This document shows, one piece after another, positions 1 to 6,907 of a stretch of 16,654 nt of DNA. Source of the DNA: DASTQL01 sp035761805 (GTDB taxonomy: Bacteria > Actinomycetota > Actinomycetes > Jiangellales > Jiangellaceae); NCBI GenBank assembly GCA_035761805.1, contig DASTQL010000181.1:1-16654 (forward strand), given 5' to 3'. How positions within the stretch are numbered: position 1 is the stretch's first letter; each line of letters opens with the position of its first letter. The position numbers and the translations under genes were made by a program. The notes under the pieces were generated by a model. The model was not told the DNA's origin and made no database searches. It saw only the letters and a program-made list of their open reading frames with translations.

Positions 1-389
1 TGCTCCTGTCTCCGGGCTTCATGCTCGTGTCGTCGGTCGCCTTCGCGGTGGCCCCGTTCCTGCTCGCCTGGACACTCGCCTCCGGCACCGTGGCCTGGAC
101 CGACCCCGCCGTCCGGATGTTCCTCGCCACCGTCTACCTGCTGATGTTCGGCCCTGCTCTCGTGTACGGCCTGTCGTACGCCCGGCACCGCGATGACGTG
201 GGACTGCTCAAGGCGCTCGGGATCTCCCACCTCATGCCGCTCTACACGTACGTCTGGTACGCCGCTGCGTGGCGGGCCGTGACCCGGATCGTCCTGCGCC
301 GCAAGAGCTGGGCGAAGACGGCCCGGCTCGTCGAGGGCGGCGGCAGCAGAGGCCACACCCCCAAGCACGCCCGGGGGGTGGCGGCGTGA
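1..389 (+). CDS. Membrane glycosyltransferase, family 2-like (C-terminal part, partial)
   Basis: The reading frame is already open at the window edge (first full codon at base 3), so only the last 128 residues are visible. They hold three hydrophobic stretches (about residues 7-29, 38-59 and 74-92) and end in a basic, Gly/Arg-rich tail. This layout fits the membrane C-terminus of processive family 2 glycosyltransferases (PgaC/NodC/hyaluronan-synthase type), which polymerise sugars at the inner face of the membrane and help export the chain. The catalytic domain lies outside the window, so the family is inferred from the tail and from the context. The stop overlaps the start of the downstream UDP-GlcNAc 2-epimerase gene (GTGA at 386-389), so the two are probably translationally coupled and serve the same surface polysaccharide. 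The sugar specificity cannot be read from this fragment. Confidence 0.6.
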   Translation, partial: LLSPGFMLVSSVAFAVAPFLLAWTLASGTVAWTDPAVRMFLATVYLLMFGPALVYGLSYARHRDDVGLLKALGISHLMPLYTYVWYAAAWRAVTRIVLRRKSWAKTARLVEGGGSRGHTPKHARGVAA

Positions 390-1564
390 AGCGAGTGATG
401 CTGGTCTTCGGCACCAGGCCCGAGGCGATCAAGATGGCGCCCGTCGTGCGCGCTCTCGATGAGAGCCCTCACCACGAGCCGGTCGTCGTCGTGACCGCCC
501 AGCACCGCGAGATGCTCGACCAGGTCCTCGACCTCTTCGGCATCACGCCCGATCACGACCTCGACCTCAGCAGCCCCCGCCAGGCCCTGGGCGCGCTCAC
601 CAGCCGTGCTGTGGACCGCCTCGGTCCGGTCGTCGAGGTGGAGCGGCCGGACGCGCTCGTCGTGCAGGGCGACACCACCACCACGTTCGCCGGGGCGCTG
701 GCCGGCTTCTACTCGCAGGTGCCCGTCGTGCACATGGAGGCAGGGCTGCGGACGAACGACGTCTACAACCCGTTCCCCGAGGAGATGAACCGCCGCCTGG
801 TGACGCGGCTCGCCGCACTGCACCTGGCCGCCACGCCGGCTGCCCGGGAGAACCTCCTCGCCGAGGGGGTGTCGCCTGCAGACGTGCACGTCACCGGCAA
901 CACCGTCATCGACGCGCTGCTGTGGGCGGTGCAGCAGGAGCGCCCGGTCGAGGATCCCCTGCTCGCCCGGGCCGAGCGGCACGACGGACCCGTCCTGCTC
1001 TGGACCAGCCACCGGCGTGAGTCGTGGGGCGAGCCGATGGCGCGGGTCGGCCGCGCGGTCGCCCGGATCGCCGAGGCCGAGCCCCACCTGTTGGTCGTGC
1101 TGCCGGCACACCGCAACCCGACGGTGCGCGAGGCGCTGGCACCGACGGTGAGCGGCGTGCCGAACGTCGTCGTCGGGGAGCCCGCGGACTACTGGAGCTT
1201 CGCGCGGCTCATGCGGCGAGCCACACTGCTCCTCACCGACAGCGGGGGGGTGCAGGAGGAGGGGCCCAGCCTGGGCAAGCCGGTTCTCGTCACGCGGGAC
1301 ACGACCGAACGCCCGGAGGCGCTGGAGGCCGGCGTGGGCGAGTTGGTGGGAACCGACGAGGAGCTGGTCGTGCGCCGCGTCCGCCGCCTGCTGCACGACC
1401 CGGCCGAGTACGCCCGGATGGCCACCGCCGTCAGCCCGTACGGGGACGGCCGAGCCGCGCGACGGACGGTCCAGGCCGTCGACCGGCTGCTCGGCGCCGG
1501 GAGCGTGGTCGAGGATTTCGGAGCATCGACGGCCGCGTCCGCCGAACGCGTCAGCGTCGCCTGA
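386..1564 (+). CDS. wecB: UDP-N-acetylglucosamine 2-epimerase (non-hydrolysing)
   Basis: This cytoplasmic enzyme interconverts UDP-GlcNAc and UDP-ManNAc for cell-surface glycans. The 392-residue product has the usual family length (E. coli WecB is about 376). It begins with the family opening FGTRPEAIKMAP and carries the residues that match the E. coli active site: Arg11, Lys16, Asp96 in GDTTTT, Glu118 in MEAGLRT, Glu132 in PEEMNR and His209 in SHRRES. The UDP-binding stretch TDSGGVQEE and the following SLGKPVLV segment are intact. The GTG start at 386 is chosen because the family motif starts directly after it and a G-rich ribosome site (GGGGGGTGG) precedes it; an upstream extension to 269 would only overlap the previous gene. 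It overlaps that gene by four bases (GTGA). Homology and context point to the biosynthetic rather than the hydrolysing type. Confidence 0.95.
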   Translation: MKRVMLVFGTRPEAIKMAPVVRALDESPHHEPVVVVTAQHREMLDQVLDLFGITPDHDLDLSSPRQALGALTSRAVDRLGPVVEVERPDALVVQGDTTTTFAGALAGFYSQVPVVHMEAGLRTNDVYNPFPEEMNRRLVTRLAALHLAATPAARENLLAEGVSPADVHVTGNTVIDALLWAVQQERPVEDPLLARAERHDGPVLLWTSHRRESWGEPMARVGRAVARIAEAEPHLLVVLPAHRNPTVREALAPTVSGVPNVVVGEPADYWSFARLMRRATLLLTDSGGVQEEGPSLGKPVLVTRDTTERPEALEAGVGELVGTDEELVVRRVRRLLHDPAEYARMATAVSPYGDGRAARRTVQAVDRLLGAGSVVEDFGASTAASAERVSVA

Positions 1565-1645
1565 CCGGCCACGAAGCATGATCACCACGGTCTGCCCTGG
1601 CCCTCGGCTCGCTACCCTCGAGGTCGGACGACCTCGGGGGGAGGC

Positions 1646-2362
1646 ATGCACGCACGTGGGGTGGCCGCCGCCGTGGCAGTGGCCGTCCTCGCCGGGCTGG
1701 TCGCGGTGACGTCGCCGTCCGGCGCCGAGGCGCGTCCCGACCCTGGGGGCCCTGCCCTGTTCCAGGGGGCCTTCGACGGCGCCCGGCTCGGCGTGGCGTG
1801 GCAGGACGGCCAGGTCTACGGGCGGTGGCGGTCGCAGTTCCACGGGTGGGGCACGACCAAGGTCACCGGCGTCGACGGACGTCGCGTGCTCGAGCAACGC
1901 CCGCGCCCGGCGACGCGTCCCGACCACACCGACGCGAGTCTCGTCACCACGACGCGCGACTTCGGCGACCTGGAGCTGACGGCCAGCATGCGCACGCTCG
2001 AGCGGCTCCGGACCCCGACGCCCAACCCGTGGGAGGTCGCGTGGCTGCTCTGGCACTACACCGACAACACCCACTTCTACTACCTCGCACTGAAGCCCGA
2101 CGGATGGGAGCTGGGCAAGGAGGATCCCGCCTACCCGGGTGCGCAGCGGTTCCTGGCCACCGGCACCGCCCCCGGCTTCCCCGTGGGCCAGTGGTACGAC
2201 GTCCGCGTTCGGCAGGCCGGTGACACCACGACGGTCTGGGTCGATCGGCAGCGGTTGGTGCACTTCCGCGACACCGAGCGTCCCTACCGGCGGGGAGCCG
2301 TCGGCCTCTACAACGAGGACGCGGCGGTCCAGTTCGCCGACGTCACCGTCGTCGCAAGGTGA
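1646..2362 (+). CDS. Secreted jelly-roll (LamG/DUF1080-like) protein
   Basis: The 238-residue product opens with a clear signal peptide: basic MHARG, a hydrophobic core to about residue 22 and a likely cut after Ala29 (GAEA). The mature part is about 209 residues, rich in Trp, Tyr and short beta strands. It has the look of concanavalin-A-like domains of the LamG or 3-keto-disaccharide-hydrolase (DUF1080) kind, for example the stretch with TDNTHFYYLALKPDG near residues 139-153 and a closing GAVGLYNEDAAVQFADV strand pair. I cannot name a catalytic residue, so carbohydrate binding or hydrolysis is only an inference. The ATG is supported by a strong GGGGGGAGG ribosome site at 1636-1644, one base before the start. 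A possible -10 box TACCCT lies at 1613-1618. The gene follows wecB by 81 bases and converges on pabA with a 17-base gap. It may act on or bind the polysaccharide made by its neighbours. Confidence 0.7.
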   Translation: MHARGVAAAVAVAVLAGLVAVTSPSGAEARPDPGGPALFQGAFDGARLGVAWQDGQVYGRWRSQFHGWGTTKVTGVDGRRVLEQRPRPATRPDHTDASLVTTTRDFGDLELTASMRTLERLRTPTPNPWEVAWLLWHYTDNTHFYYLALKPDGWELGKEDPAYPGAQRFLATGTAPGFPVGQWYDVRVRQAGDTTTVWVDRQRLVHFRDTERPYRRGAVGLYNEDAAVQFADVTVVAR

Positions 2363-2379
2363 GCCACACGGGGCGGCAG

Positions 2380-3030
2380 TCAGGCGGGCGCGAGCGAGCT
2401 GCGAGTGACGACCGGCGCGAGCCCGGCCGAGCGTCCTACGGCGTCCGGGTCTCCGCAGACGGCCAGCCAGGTGGCGAGCATGCGGTGCCCGCCCTCGGTG
2501 AGCACGGACTCGGGGTGGAACTGCACCCCCTCCACGGGCACGTCCCGGTGCCTCATCGCCATGATGACGCCACGGTCGGTGCGCCCGGTGACCTCCAGCT
2601 CGGCGGGAACCGTGGTGGGGTCCACCGCCAGCGAGTGGTAGCGCGTCGCGGTGAACGGGTCGGGCAGCCCCTCGAGGACCCCGGCCCCCGTGTGGTGGAC
2701 CAGGCTGGTCTTGCCGTGCAGCAGCTCCGGCGCTCGACCGACCGTGGCCCCGTAGGCGACCGCCATCGCCTGCAGGCCGAGGCAGACGCCGAAGAGCGGC
2801 ACGAGGCCGGCGGCGTGGCGCACCATGTCGATGCAGACGCCGGCCTCCTCCGGTGTGCCGGGGCCCGGGGAGAGCAGCACGCCGTCGTAGCCGTCCGCAT
2901 CGGTCGCGCGCACTTCGTCGTTGCGGACGACGTCGCACTCGGCGCCGAGCTGAGCCAGGTACTGGACGAGGTTGAAGACGAAGCTGTCGTAGTTGTCCAC
3001 GACGAGGATCCGCCTGGCGCGACCGGTCAC
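2380..3030 (-). CDS. pabA: Aminodeoxychorismate/anthranilate synthase glutamine amidotransferase subunit
   Basis: This is a class I glutamine amidotransferase. It releases ammonia from glutamine and passes it to the chorismate-using partner (PabB or TrpE) for folate or tryptophan synthesis. The 216-residue product starts in typical fashion with ILVVDNYDSFVFNL and has the oxyanion motif SPGPGTP (residues 54-60), the nucleophile Cys83 in GVCLGLQ, and the triad partners His172 and Glu174 in VQFHPES. The GTG start at 3030 is preceded by GGTGGAG and overlaps the stop of the DUF881 gene (GTGA at 3030-3027), so translation is probably coupled. Many actinobacteria have a single copy at this locus that serves both pathways, so trpG is an equally valid name. 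The tail after about residue 190 is longer and less conserved than the core. Confidence 0.93.
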   Translation of the reverse strand: MTGRARRILVVDNYDSFVFNLVQYLAQLGAECDVVRNDEVRATDADGYDGVLLSPGPGTPEEAGVCIDMVRHAAGLVPLFGVCLGLQAMAVAYGATVGRAPELLHGKTSLVHHTGAGVLEGLPDPFTATRYHSLAVDPTTVPAELEVTGRTDRGVIMAMRHRDVPVEGVQFHPESVLTEGGHRMLATWLAVCGDPDAVGRSAGLAPVVTRSSLAPA

Positions 3031-3806
3031 GGCGGCTCCACCGACGTCACGTCGAGCGATCCGTAGTCGGCGGGCAGCTCGTCGGCCGTCGTCACCTGGT
3101 AGCTCAGCGGTCCGTCGTAGGCGGGCATCGTCAGCTCGTCGGACGTCGTCACCTGGTAGCCCAGCCCGATGTAGTCGGCCCAGGAGCGGTAGCTGGCAAC
3201 GGCCTCCGAGTCGTCCAGGGCCTGGTTCATGCCCTCGACGTCCCCGATCGCCGAGATGGTGAACGGTGGGGAGTAGACCCGTCCGTGCAGGATCAGCACG
3301 TTGCCGACGCACCGCACGGCACTCGTCGAGACGACCCGCTGGTCCATGACGGTCATCGCCTCGGCACCCCCCGCCCAGAGCGCGTTGACGACGCCCTCGA
3401 CGTCCTGCTGGTGGACCACGTAGTCGTCGTAGGTCGTCCGGGAGGGCATCGCCCGCCCTTCAGCCGGCAGCGGGGCGTCGTCGAGGGCGACGGCGATGCC
3501 GGGCCCGGTCACCGCGCTCAGACCGGCGATCGGACGGAGCTGCTCGGCCCAGTCGACGGCGTTGGGGCTGCCTCCGTCGGTCTGCGCCTCCGCCGCGGCC
3601 AGCGTCTCGACCTCGCGCTGCAGGGACTCCAGGCGCTCGGTGAGCCCGGACGCACGCTGTTCCTCCGCCCGGACCAGGTCGGTGAGCTCGGTGTAGCGTC
3701 CGCCGCGGAGGTCCTCGCCGTCGGAGGCGCGGGCGCTCAGGGCGAACATCATCCCCGAGACCGCCAGCACCACCGGAGCGGCCAGCCGCCAGCCGGTCGG
3801 GGCCAC
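3027..3806 (-). CDS. DUF881 family membrane-anchored protein
   Basis: The 259-residue product has an N-terminal membrane anchor (about residues 8-24), a charged coiled-coil segment (about 38-75) and a globular DUF881 domain on the outside of the membrane (about 85-230). Its YVVHQQDVEGVVNALWAGGAEAM and ISAIGDVEGMNQAL stretches are typical of the family. DUF881 proteins sit beside crgA in many actinobacteria and are presumed to act at the envelope or division site; their biochemical role is not established. The GTG start at 3806 has a strong AGGAGG ribosome site seven bases upstream. The C-terminus is unusual in holding a small duplication: YQVTTSDEL (217-225) and YQVTTADEL (236-244), visible also at DNA level at about 3090-3155. 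The gene overlaps pabA by four bases. The class E sortase gene often found between the two in related genomes is absent. Confidence 0.88.
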   Translation of the reverse strand: MAPTGWRLAAPVVLAVSGMMFALSARASDGEDLRGGRYTELTDLVRAEEQRASGLTERLESLQREVETLAAAEAQTDGGSPNAVDWAEQLRPIAGLSAVTGPGIAVALDDAPLPAEGRAMPSRTTYDDYVVHQQDVEGVVNALWAGGAEAMTVMDQRVVSTSAVRCVGNVLILHGRVYSPPFTISAIGDVEGMNQALDDSEAVASYRSWADYIGLGYQVTTSDELTMPAYDGPLSYQVTTADELPADYGSLDVTSVEPP

Positions 3807-3847
3807 CGCTCACCTCCTGTGCCTACGGACCTGCCCGTCGAGGTGAC

Positions 3848-3854
3848 TACGCTA
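3848..3854. promoter_or_regulatory. Possible symmetric divergent -10 element between DUF881 gene and crgA
   Basis: The 102-base gap between the divergent DUF881 gene and crgA contains TACGCTA. It reads as TACGCT on the plus strand (3848-3853, towards crgA) and as TAGCGT on the minus strand (3854-3849, towards the DUF881 gene); both fit the actinobacterial -10 pattern TANNNT. No convincing -35 element is visible on either strand, so this is a weak call. Confidence 0.3.
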
Positions 3855-3908
3855 ACTGACGGTCCCGGCACGACGACGTCGGTGACCGCCCGAGGAGAGG
3901 AACACCAC

Positions 3909-4163
3909 GTGCCCGAGTCCCGCCGACGCCGCAAGCCCGACTTCATACCGCCACCGCGGTCCCGGAGCCTGTCGGCGTTGGGCGGCGGTCGCTGGGTCGC
4001 CCCCACGATGGTGACACTGCTCCTCGTCGGGTTGCTCTGGATCGTCGTCTACTACATCGCCGGCAACGACATCCCGCTCATGCGCGACCTGGGCGGCTGG
4101 AACCTGCTCATCGGCATGGGGCTCATCACCGGTGGCTTCCTCGCCGCGACCAAGTGGCGGTAG
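3909..4163 (+). CDS. crgA: Cell division protein CrgA
   Basis: This 84-residue membrane protein of the CrgA (UPF0233) family acts in actinobacterial septation, where it is known to interact with FtsZ and peptidoglycan synthesis proteins and, in Streptomyces, to restrain FtsZ ring formation. It has the expected basic N-terminus (PESRRRRKPDF), a first membrane helix (about residues 31-52), a short loop with DIPLMRDLGGWN, and a second helix (about 63-81) ending in TKWR. The length is standard for the family. The GTG start at 3909 has a purine-rich ribosome site (GAGGAGAGGA) seven or so bases upstream; the longer open frame to 3285 is antisense to the DUF881 gene and is not used. It stands alone on the plus strand, divergent from the DUF881 gene and convergent with the rhomboid gene. 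Confidence 0.95.
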   Translation: MPESRRRRKPDFIPPPRSRSLSALGGGRWVAPTMVTLLLVGLLWIVVYYIAGNDIPLMRDLGGWNLLIGMGLITGGFLAATKWR

Positions 4164-4184
4164 GCCCGGTCGTCCGGCCCCGAT

Positions 4185-4261
4185 TGACCACGTTCACCAC
4201 CCGCGTCGGGTCATCACCGGGCGTCCGGGCCTCGCGAAGGCCCCAGGAGCCTGGTGGTGGC
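4185..4261 (+). repeat. Half-copy of the intergenic palindromic repeat (copy B)
   Basis: These 77 bases align without gaps to 8947-9023 with 57 identities. The first 18 bases (TGACCACGTTCACCACCC) are identical and the last 33 match at 28 positions. The middle forms a small hairpin (GGGCCT at 4227-4232 with AGGCCC at 4238-4243). It begins 22 bases after the crgA stop. The mirrored right half seen at 9077-9125 is missing here, so this is either a half-unit or a decayed copy. It could serve as a transcription end signal for crgA. Confidence 0.7.
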
Positions 4262-4359
4262 CTCCGGTCGGGCCATCGCGACAGGAGGACCGCGCCACGG
4301 CCGTCCACGCTCACCGGCCGGTTTCGACGAGTGATTACAGCGTTGTCATTCGTCCCCAG

Positions 4360-4381
4360 TGTGGACAAGCCCTGTGGATCC
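4360..4381 (-). promoter_or_regulatory. DnaA-box pair
   Basis: TGTGGACAA at 4360-4368 is the exact complement of TTGTCCACA, the preferred DnaA box of high-GC actinobacteria. TGTGGATCC at 4373-4381 follows in the same orientation with start points 13 bases apart and matches the TTATCCACA type at seven of nine positions. They lie in a locally AT-richer stretch of the convergent gap between crgA and the rhomboid gene. The rest of the 224-base gap (4164-4387) holds only the repeat half-copy and no open frame I would call. Confidence 0.45.
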
Positions 4382-4387
4382 AGCGCC

Positions 4388-5296
4388 CTAGAGGGGAGGC
4401 AGGGCCGGCGTGGTGACCAGGGCGACCGTCACGATGACGGTGGCCACCAGGACCGACGCCAGGACGCCGAGGAGGGTGCGGCGCTCCCGTGGGGCGTACG
4501 CGAAGGCGAGCGAGAGCAGGAGGCCGGTGGCGAGGCCGCCGAGGTGGGCACGCCAGTCGATGCCGGTGACGACGAAACCGAGCACGACGTTGATGCCGAG
4601 GATGACCAGGACCGCGGTGACGTCCCGGCCGAAGCGGCGGAGCACCACGAGGGTGGCGCCCATCAGCCCGAAGACCGCTCCGGACGCCCCGTAGCTGGCG
4701 GACCCCGGCTGGAGGAAGGCCAGGGACGCCACGCTCCCTCCCAGCGCCGACAGCAGGTAGAGGGTCAGGAAGCGCCACCGTCCGAGCACCGGCTCGAGCA
4801 GGGAGCCGAGCACCCACAACGCGTACATGTTGAGGCCGATGTGCCAGATCTGCACGTGCACGAACGCCGCGCTGAGCAAGCGGTACCAGTCGCCGGCCCA
4901 GACGCCGACGACCTGGCCGTCGACGAGCGCGAGGGGAAAGAGCGCCAGGCGACCCACGAGATCACCTGCGCCGACCGCGAGGCCGACCACGTACACGACG
5001 ATGTTCACGCCGATCAACGACCTGGTCAGCAGGTCGGGGCGTGCCACGACCTCCCCGCCGAGCGACGTCCGCGCCTGGCGCACGCTCTTGGCGCCCTCGG
5101 CGACGCACATCGGGCAGTGGAAGCCCACGGGAGCCTGGATCATGCAGTCGGGGCAGATCGACCGGCCGCACCGCGTGCAGCGGATGTAGGTCTCCCGCGA
5201 CGGATGGCGGTAACAGGTGGGCGGCGTCGCCCCGGACGGCTCGCCGGCGGGCCCGCCGGCGACGGGGCCTTCGGAGTTTCCCGGCGATCCGGTCAC
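4388..5296 (-). CDS. Rhomboid family intramembrane serine protease with N-terminal zinc finger
   Basis: The 302-residue product combines a cytoplasmic B-box-like zinc-binding domain with a rhomboid protease core of six or more membrane helices. The N-terminus has Cys28, His31, Cys40, Cys43, Cys48, Cys51, His60, Cys61 and Cys64 as candidate zinc ligands. The core carries the oxyanion pair His152 and Asn156 in HIGLNMYALW, the nucleophile Ser205 in GASGAVFG and the catalytic His251 in AHLGG. All essential residues are therefore present and it should cleave membrane-protein substrates within the bilayer; the natural substrate is unknown. The GTG start at 5296 lies seven bases after the cyclophilin stop and has no obvious ribosome site of its own, which suggests translational coupling. 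This zinc finger-rhomboid arrangement beside a cyclophilin and crgA is common in actinobacteria. It converges on crgA. Confidence 0.93.
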   Translation of the reverse strand: MTGSPGNSEGPVAGGPAGEPSGATPPTCYRHPSRETYIRCTRCGRSICPDCMIQAPVGFHCPMCVAEGAKSVRQARTSLGGEVVARPDLLTRSLIGVNIVVYVVGLAVGAGDLVGRLALFPLALVDGQVVGVWAGDWYRLLSAAFVHVQIWHIGLNMYALWVLGSLLEPVLGRWRFLTLYLLSALGGSVASLAFLQPGSASYGASGAVFGLMGATLVVLRRFGRDVTAVLVILGINVVLGFVVTGIDWRAHLGGLATGLLLSLAFAYAPRERRTLLGVLASVLVATVIVTVALVTTPALPPL

Positions 5297-5303
5297 CTGC
5301 GGC

Positions 5304-5834
5304 TCAGCCGCCTTGGCGCTCGATGGTGACCGACTCGATGGTCACCGGCTCCACCGGCCGGTCCATCGGCCCGGTCGGCACGCCGGCGATCGCGTCGACG
5401 ACCGCGCGGCTGTCCGGGTCGTCCACCTCGCCGAAGATCGTGTGTCGGTGGTTGAGCCAGGCCGTCTCGGCCACGGTGATGAAGAACTGGGAGCCGTTCG
5501 TCCCCGGCCCGGCGTTGGCCATGGCAAGGAGGTAGGGCCGGTCGAAAGAGAGATCGGGGTGGAACTCGTCGGCGAAGTGGTAGCCGGGACCGCCCGTCCC
5601 GGTGCCCAGCGGGTCCCCGCCCTGGATCATGAAGCCGGGGATCACCCGGTGGAACGTCGTGCCGTCGTAGAGCGGCTCGGTGCTCTTCAGACCGTCACGG
5701 GGGTCGATCCACGCGCGCTTGCCCTCGGCGAGGTCGACGAAGTTCGCGACCGTCGTGGGAGCGTGGTCCGGGAAGAGCTTGACGGTGATGTCACCGTGGT
5801 TGGTGGTCAGGACGGCGAGGATCTCCTCGGCCAC
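5304..5834 (-). CDS. Peptidyl-prolyl cis-trans isomerase, cyclophilin type
   Basis: This cytoplasmic foldase speeds cis-trans isomerisation at proline bonds. The 176-residue product shows the cyclophilin signature: Arg63 in FHRVIPGFMIQGGDP, Gln71, Phe118 in GSQFFIT, and Trp126 and His131 in AWLNHRHTIFG. It carries the loop EGKRAWIDPRDG (residues 37-48) that is usual in actinobacterial PpiB-like enzymes between strands two and three. There is no signal peptide. I choose the GTG at 5834 because the protein then opens with AEEILAVLTTNHGD, matching the family start, and an AAGGGG ribosome site lies eight bases upstream. An in-frame ATG at 5864 would add ten residues and cannot be excluded. The gene is first in a likely two-gene unit with the rhomboid gene and is divergent from the membrane-protein gene at 5985. 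Confidence 0.95.
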   Translation of the reverse strand: MAEEILAVLTTNHGDITVKLFPDHAPTTVANFVDLAEGKRAWIDPRDGLKSTEPLYDGTTFHRVIPGFMIQGGDPLGTGTGGPGYHFADEFHPDLSFDRPYLLAMANAGPGTNGSQFFITVAETAWLNHRHTIFGEVDDPDSRAVVDAIAGVPTGPMDRPVEPVTIESVTIERQGG

Positions 5835-5984
5835 GGTCCGCACCCCTTCGTCTGGTGGTGTCATGTGGTCAACCGCCCCATGCTCGCACGCCCCGACCCG
5901 GGTATCGCTCCCGGGCCGTACGGGGCATGATCGGGGGCGCTGGGGGGAAGGTGCCATCGACGTGACCGTGATGAGGAGGCCCGA

Positions 5985-6779
5985 GTGACCGCACTGTCCG
6001 ACCGCGCCCGCCTGAGCGGTGAGGCCAAGGAGCGCGCCACCGCCGCTGCCGACACCGCACGGGCGGCGGCCCACGACATCTCCGAGCGCCTCGGCCCGTA
6101 CGCAGAGTCCGCCCGCGCCGCGGCCGTCCCCAAGGTGGAGGCTGCCCGGGAGAAGATCACCCCCGCGATCGACCGGGCGCGTGAGAGCGTCGGTCCCCGT
6201 GCGGCGCAGGCGCGGGAGAACTTCCTCGAGGAGGTCGTGCCCAAGGTGGCGGCTGCCGTCGCCACGGCGGCGACCGCTGTGTCGGAGGGTGCGCACGAGC
6301 TCTCCGATCGCGCCGCCGAGCTGTCGGTCCCGCCGAGCCGTCGCCGGCGCCGTAAGCGGGTCCTCATCCTGCTGACCGCCCTCGCCATTGCCGGCGGGGT
6401 CGTGGCCGTGCTCCGTCGCCGTGGCCAGTCCGAGCAGTGGCAGACCTACGAGGCCGACCAGGCGCCGTTCGACTCCCAGGCCCCCGAGCCCCCGACCAGG
6501 TCCACCACCGGTCCCACCTCGGTGGGAGCGGCAACGGGTGGCACCACGGTCGGCGCCTCGACGGTGATGCCGTCCACGTCAGACGACAGCGCGGCGGCGA
6601 GCCCCGACGAGGCCGCCGCCGACGCCGCCGAGACGGCTCACCAGCCGACGACGCCGGACTCGCCCGCGGAGGAGACACCCCTGGGCGACGCCGCCGAGGC
6701 CGCCGCCAAGGACACCTCGACGTCGCGGCGCCGGCGCGGTGGCGCGTCGGCGGGCGGCAACGGCTCCACCGAGGGCTGA
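5985..6779 (+). CDS. Single-pass membrane protein with helical N-domain (DUF5324-like)
   Basis: The 264-residue product has three zones. Residues 1-117 are Ala/Arg/Glu-rich amphipathic helices, similar to apolipoprotein or stress-response helical proteins. An Arg/Lys cluster (119-125) leads into one membrane helix (about 126-143). The rest is a Ser/Thr/Ala/Pro/Asp-rich tail predicted to be disordered, ending in a basic RRRR patch. Streptomyces carries a DUF5324 protein of the same architecture, and I recall one next to its cyclophilin gene, so this may be the positional counterpart; that link is from memory, not alignment. Function is unknown. The GTG start at 5985 follows GAGGAGG (5973-5979) with ideal spacing. 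It is divergent from the cyclophilin gene across a 150-base gap and is followed by a strong hairpin at 6814-6846. Confidence 0.8.
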   Translation: MTALSDRARLSGEAKERATAAADTARAAAHDISERLGPYAESARAAAVPKVEAAREKITPAIDRARESVGPRAAQARENFLEEVVPKVAAAVATAATAVSEGAHELSDRAAELSVPPSRRRRRKRVLILLTALAIAGGVVAVLRRRGQSEQWQTYEADQAPFDSQAPEPPTRSTTGPTSVGAATGGTTVGASTVMPSTSDDSAAASPDEAAADAAETAHQPTTPDSPAEETPLGDAAEAAAKDTSTSRRRRGGASAGGNGSTEG

Positions 6780-6813
6780 CGACCGGACGCACGCCCTCAC
6801 CCGGGCCCGAGCG

Positions 6814-6846
6814 GGCGGGGGTCGGCTCCACGCCCCGGCCCCCGCC
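6814..6846 (+). terminator. GC-rich terminator-like hairpin
   Basis: Bases 6814-6825 pair with 6835-6846 to give a 12-bp stem with one G-T wobble and a nine-base loop. It starts 34 bases after the stop of the membrane-protein gene and ends 61 bases before adaA. There is no T-tract, which is common for hairpin terminators in high-GC actinobacteria. Confidence 0.5.
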
Positions 6847-6907
6847 GGCGGCAGGGGTCAGCACCAGGTCCGATTCCCGCTAGGTCGACGCGGCAGCGTG
6901 GGCCAGG

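Noticed and set aside
242..2938. 898-codon open frame on the minus strand across wecB and the secreted protein gene
   Set aside because: It is antisense to well-supported genes, has Arg/Gly/Pro-rich low-complexity translation with no recognisable domain, and is the kind of shadow frame that high GC content produces.
2993..3001. TTGTCCACG resembling a DnaA box in pabA (another at about 15959 in gyrB)
   Set aside because: Each has one mismatch, is isolated and lies inside a conserved coding region where the codons explain it.
2359..3066. Plus-strand frame opposite pabA
   Set aside because: It is antisense to a complete amidotransferase with an intact catalytic triad, and its composition is a shadow of that gene.
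5304..6296. Long cyclophilin form starting at 6296
   Set aside because: The extra 154 residues run antisense into the gene at 5985 and resemble nothing. The conserved family start and the ribosome site place the start at 5834 or at most 5864.
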